Below are positions 61,155 to 64,000 of a stretch of 64,000 nucleotides of DNA, in pieces. The stretch covers positions 1 to 64,000 of the forward strand of contig JAXHUH010000235.1 of the NCBI GenBank assembly GCA_034211175.1, given 5' to 3'. The stretch is from JAXHUH01 sp034211175. GTDB lineage: Bacteria > Actinomycetota > Acidimicrobiia > Acidimicrobiales > CAIXPF01. Position 1 is the stretch's first letter. Each line of letters opens with the position of its first letter. The position numbers and the translations under genes are program-made. The notes below the pieces were generated by a model. It was not told the origin of the DNA. It was given only the letters and a program-made list of their open reading frames with translations, and did no database searches.

Positions 61155-61835
61155 GTGACCGACCGCTCGGGGACGATGGTGTTCTTCGACGTCGACGGCT
61201 GCCTCGTCGACTCGACGGAGCCGATCCGACGCTCGCTCGACGCGGCCCTCACCGGGGTCGGGCTCGGCCCGCTCGTCGACGGGGAGCTGGCGCGCCACAT
61301 CGGCCCCCCGCTGCAGCAGACCCTGGCCGAGCTGCTCGTGGAGCGCGCCGCCGATCCCGGCCTGCTCGGCCAGCTCATCGACGGCTACCGGGCCCACTAC
61401 GCACCGCTGTCGGTCGAGGTCGCACGCAGCTACGACGGCGTGGCCGACGCACTCGCAACCTGCGCGTCGATCTGGCGTCTCGGTGTGGTCACCTCGAAGC
61501 CGGTGGTGTTCGCGGAGCCGATCCTCGCCGCCCTCGGGTTCGGCGTGCACTTCGAGATCGTCGCCGGGCCCGGCCTCGAGGTGCCGGAGCCGAAGGCCGA
61601 GACCATGGAGCGGGCGGTCGGCATGCTGCGCCGCGACGTCGTGGCGGCCCGCTGCGTCATGGTCGGCGACCGTCACCACGACATCGCCGCGGCCCGAGCC
61701 CACGGGATGCACGCCATCGGCGTGACCTGGGGGTACGGCCGCCGTGGCGAGCTCGACACCGCCGATGCCGTGATCGAGCACCCGACCGACCTCCCCGCCG
61801 CGATCGAAGGTGTGCTCGCCGACGAGGCCCGCTGA
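61155..61835 (+). CDS. HAD-family phosphatase (phosphoglycolate phosphatase-like)
   Basis: 226-residue HAD hydrolase with all four motifs: nucleophile pair in VFFDVDGCLVDS, motif II in RLGVVTSKPVVF, motif III Lys in EVPEPKAETMER and motif IV MVGDRHHDIAAARAHG. A helical cap of about 65 residues follows motif I, as in phosphoglycolate/beta-phosphoglucomutase-type enzymes. The PKAETM Lys context and the IGVTWGYG ending are typical of the Gph subgroup, so a sugar-phosphate or phosphoglycolate substrate is likely but not shown. It starts 33 bases after the GGDEF-EAL gene. Confidence 0.85.
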   Translation: MTDRSGTMVFFDVDGCLVDSTEPIRRSLDAALTGVGLGPLVDGELARHIGPPLQQTLAELLVERAADPGLLGQLIDGYRAHYAPLSVEVARSYDGVADALATCASIWRLGVVTSKPVVFAEPILAALGFGVHFEIVAGPGLEVPEPKAETMERAVGMLRRDVVAARCVMVGDRHHDIAAARAHGMHAIGVTWGYGRRGELDTADAVIEHPTDLPAAIEGVLADEAR

Positions 61836-61854
61836 CCGGCGCGATCATGGCGGG

Positions 61855-62760
61855 ATGGACGCCCTCGAGCCGAACGCCGAGCGGTTCAGCGGCTTCGCGG
61901 ACCTCTACGACACCTGCCGGCCCGCGCCGCCGGACGACCTCGCCCGCCTCCTCGTCGGCTACGCCGGCGGCCGGGTCGGCCACGCTGTCGACCTCGGCTG
62001 CGGCACCGGCCTGTCGACGCGTTGGCTCGCCGGCCTCGCCGGACGGGTCACCGGGGTCGAACCGAGCGCCGACATGCGGGCGGTGGCGGCCGCCGCCGGG
62101 GGCGGGGCGATCAGCTACCAGGAGGGCTGGTCCCACGCGTCGGGGCTCGACGACGCCTGCGCCGACCTCGTGGTCGCGGTGCAGGCGCTGCACTGGATGG
62201 AGCCCACCTCGACGCTCGCCGAGGTCGCCCGCATCCTCCGGCCCGGCGGCATCTTCGCGGCGATCGACTGCGACTGGCCGCCGATGGTGGGCCACGCCGG
62301 GGTCGAGGCGGCGTGGGACACCTGCCGGCGCCGCATGCGGGTCCTCGAGGAGCGCGTCGCCAGCGGCTGGGAGGACGCGGCCGTGGCCGAGGCACCGGTG
62401 CGCGACGACGATCCCCTCGCCGAGGGCTACGACGGCAGCGACGCCCACCGGGACCGGTCGCTGATCGGCGGGGTCAGGAGCTGGTCGAAGAGCGGTCACC
62501 TCGACCGGATGATCGCCTCGGGCCACTTCGAGTGGTGCCGCGACGTGGTCACCCACACGACCGAGCCGGGTGACGCGGACCGCTTCGTCGGCCTGATGCG
62601 CAGCCAGGGCGACTACCAGACGCTGCGCCGCCGGGGCTTCGACGACGACCTCATCGGGCTCACCGAGCTCGCCACCGTGACCCGGGCGGGCCTCGGCGAC
62701 GGCGAGGTCCCGTTCCGCTTCGGCTACCGCAGCCGCATCGGGATGATGCCGCGGGGCTGA
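61855..62760 (+). CDS. Class I SAM-dependent methyltransferase
   Basis: 301-residue methyltransferase. The cofactor pocket is HAVDLGCGTGLSTRWLAGLA, strand 2 ends in VTGVEPSADM, and the later block is LVVAVQALHWMEPTSTLAE, followed by ILRPGGIFAAIDCDW. This layout belongs to the Methyltransf_11 group. The C-terminal half (about 150-300) is longer than in minimal members and may bind the acceptor. The ATG at 61855 has GATCAT 6 bases upstream. No substrate can be given. Confidence 0.85.
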   Translation: MDALEPNAERFSGFADLYDTCRPAPPDDLARLLVGYAGGRVGHAVDLGCGTGLSTRWLAGLAGRVTGVEPSADMRAVAAAAGGGAISYQEGWSHASGLDDACADLVVAVQALHWMEPTSTLAEVARILRPGGIFAAIDCDWPPMVGHAGVEAAWDTCRRRMRVLEERVASGWEDAAVAEAPVRDDDPLAEGYDGSDAHRDRSLIGGVRSWSKSGHLDRMIASGHFEWCRDVVTHTTEPGDADRFVGLMRSQGDYQTLRRRGFDDDLIGLTELATVTRAGLGDGEVPFRFGYRSRIGMMPRG

Positions 62761-62800
62761 TGCCGGCGCCGCGCCTCGCAGCGCGGGGTGCTCGGCGGAC

Positions 62801-62806
62801 TACGCT
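62801..62806 (+). promoter_or_regulatory. Candidate leaderless -10 box (TACGCT)
   Basis: TACGCT ends 8 bases before the GTG at 62815. Confidence 0.45.
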
Positions 62807-62814
62807 CCGCACCG

Positions 62815-63969
62815 GTGGAAGGAGAGCTACATCCGGACTTCGCGCCGGTCGTGCGCGGGCTCGACCGTGCGTTGACCCACGCCGGCGGTGGTGCGCTGTG
62901 CATCTACCACCGCGGCCGGAAGGTGGTCGACGTGTGGGCCGGCACGAAGGACACGGCATCGGGCACACCGTGGACCGGCGACACGATGGGCGTCGCCTGG
63001 TCGACGTCGAAGGGCGTCGTCTCCACTGCGCTCCACCTGCTCGCCGACCGGGGCCTGGTCGACTACGACGCCCCCGTCGCCGACCACTGGCCCGAGTTCG
63101 CGGTCAACGGCAAGGAGCAGCTGACCGTCCGCCACGTGCTCACCGAGGAGGCGGGCCTCCACGACATCCGCCACCTCGTGACGGACGCACGGACGATGCT
63201 CGACTGGGACGCCATGGTCGAGGCGCTGGCCGCCGCGGCCCCGGCCTACGAGCCCGGCACCCAGAACAGCTACCACGCCTGGACCTACGGGTGGCTGGTC
63301 GGCGAGCTCGTCCGGCGGATCTCGGGGCGCTCGGTCGGGGCATTCGTGCGGTCCGAGCTGGCGGAGCCGCTCGACCTCGACGGCTTCTTCATCGGCACCC
63401 CGGCGGCCCAGCACCACCGGGTGGCGACGTACCCGACGACGCAGCGCCCCCCGGCCGGGACCCGCGCCGTGGTCAAGGCGGCCAACGCCGCCACCCGCCG
63501 CCTACCCGGTGCGGTCGACCTCGAGTACACGGCGGCGGCGTTCGCGCCCGAGGGCGTCGCCGACCTCGGCCGCACCGAGTTCCTCGAGGCCGAGATCCCC
63601 GCCGCCAACGGCACCTACACGGCCCGGTCACTGGCCCGCCTGTACGCCGCGCTGGTGGCACCGAGCGGGCTCGACGGCGTGCGCCTGTGGTCGCCGGAGA
63701 CGCTGTCGCGGGTGGCCCTCGAGCAGAACGACCGCCGCGACCTGGTGCTCGGCGTCCGCCCGTGCTGGCAGCTCGGCTACCACCCGCCGTTCCCCCGCCG
63801 GGTGATGTCGCCCCGGGCGTTCGGCTTCTTCGGGGTCTACGGCTCGGGCGCGTGGGGCGACCCGGACCGCCAGCTCGCCGTGGCGCTGGTGTGCCGCAAC
63901 GCCCGCCTCGTCACCCCGCTGCTGCGCATCGGCCGCCGCGCCGTCGCCGCCGCCGACCGCCGCACCTGA
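62815..63969 (+). CDS. Serine hydrolase of the class C beta-lactamase/esterase family
   Basis: 384-residue hydrolase of the beta-lactamase-like superfamily, which includes class C enzymes, D,D-peptidases and EstB-type esterases. The SxxK motif is STSK at 63-66 with Ser63 as nucleophile. The Tyr-containing motif is in SYHAWTYGWLVGELVRR, and the third motif region is GVYGSGAWGD. No signal peptide is seen, so a cytoplasmic esterase is more likely than secreted antibiotic inactivation. The GTG at 62815 is chosen from the TACGCT box. The right edge of the window follows 31 bases later without further genes. Confidence 0.84.
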   Translation: MEGELHPDFAPVVRGLDRALTHAGGGALCIYHRGRKVVDVWAGTKDTASGTPWTGDTMGVAWSTSKGVVSTALHLLADRGLVDYDAPVADHWPEFAVNGKEQLTVRHVLTEEAGLHDIRHLVTDARTMLDWDAMVEALAAAAPAYEPGTQNSYHAWTYGWLVGELVRRISGRSVGAFVRSELAEPLDLDGFFIGTPAAQHHRVATYPTTQRPPAGTRAVVKAANAATRRLPGAVDLEYTAAAFAPEGVADLGRTEFLEAEIPAANGTYTARSLARLYAALVAPSGLDGVRLWSPETLSRVALEQNDRRDLVLGVRPCWQLGYHPPFPRRVMSPRAFGFFGVYGSGAWGDPDRQLAVALVCRNARLVTPLLRIGRRAVAAADRRT

Positions 63970-64000
63970 CCCCACCCCCGAACGAGCACACCCCGAACTG

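Noticed and set aside
62815..63969. Class C beta-lactamase as a resistance gene
   Set aside because: No export signal; family members are often esterases or peptidases. The call is kept at family level.

Overview
The window reads as one stretch of chromosome from a very GC-rich actinobacterium, most likely of the class Acidimicrobiia (Iamia/Ilumatobacter-like). The reasons are the extreme third-position GC in every gene, the number of GTG starts, F420-type enzymes (a PPOX-like protein, a Ddn-like protein and a luciferase-like oxidoreductase), a HemY-type late haem enzyme, a class E sortase, a PEP carboxylase and an Lhr helicase. The placement is inference. No rRNA, tRNA, CRISPR array, transposase or integrase was seen, and nearly all of the sequence looks like ordinary, tightly packed core or lineage genes.

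Layout. 0.2-6.1 kb: ABC ATPase and FtsX-type permease, L-2-hydroxyglutarate oxidase, an acetyltransferase and a phasin-like protein. 6.3-13.4 kb: a signalling block with a small membrane protein, a giant adenylate cyclase-like/STAND ATPase/TPR protein, and a divergent histidine kinase/NarL-type regulator/unknown-protein operon. 13.4-19.9 kb: an orphan FtsX permease, an F420/PPOX protein, a MazEF-type toxin-antitoxin pair, a beta-propeller lipoprotein, a small kinase, a probable decayed gene and a cupin. 20-29.3 kb: accessory metabolism (luciferase-like oxidoreductase with a metallo-hydrolase, an ArsR-like regulator, a Nei-type glycosylase, a PLP dehydratase, an SDR, a secreted protein with a calcium-binding-like tail, a TetR/hotdog thioesterase divergent pair, GNAT and HAD proteins). 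29.4-37.2 kb: Lhr helicase, NUDIX, P450, Ddn-like protein and Dps. 37.4-45.2 kb: secreted metallopeptidase, the patatin-hemE-hemY operon, sortase, Lnt and Dtd. 45.4-50.5 kb: a compact operon of glycosyltransferase, methyltransferase, alpha/alpha-barrel protein and lipoprotein that looks like a cell-envelope glycoconjugate system. 50.5-64 kb: methyltransferase, CPT-like kinase, PEP carboxylase, GtrA, TesB with a PQQ-type dehydrogenase lipoprotein, a lytic-transglycosylase-like lipoprotein, a GGDEF-EAL protein, a HAD phosphatase, a methyltransferase and a serine hydrolase.

Two signals cut across the gene list. First, many genes carry a TAnnnT hexamer ending about 5-9 bases before the start codon, which points to widespread leaderless transcription and is used here to choose several starts. 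Second, the gaps between genes contain a family of long, modular palindromes. One type has CCGTTCTGG/CCAGAACGG outer arms, one has a GCCACCGGTGG core, and one is a CGAACTGGCG/CGCCAGTTCG pair. They lie mostly after stop codons and are candidates for bidirectional terminators, REP-like elements or structured RNAs. A separate 127-bp element with 19-bp inverted ends sits over the ppc promoter. A likely catalytic-cysteine-to-serine change in Lnt and two probable frameshift scars are the most checkable oddities.
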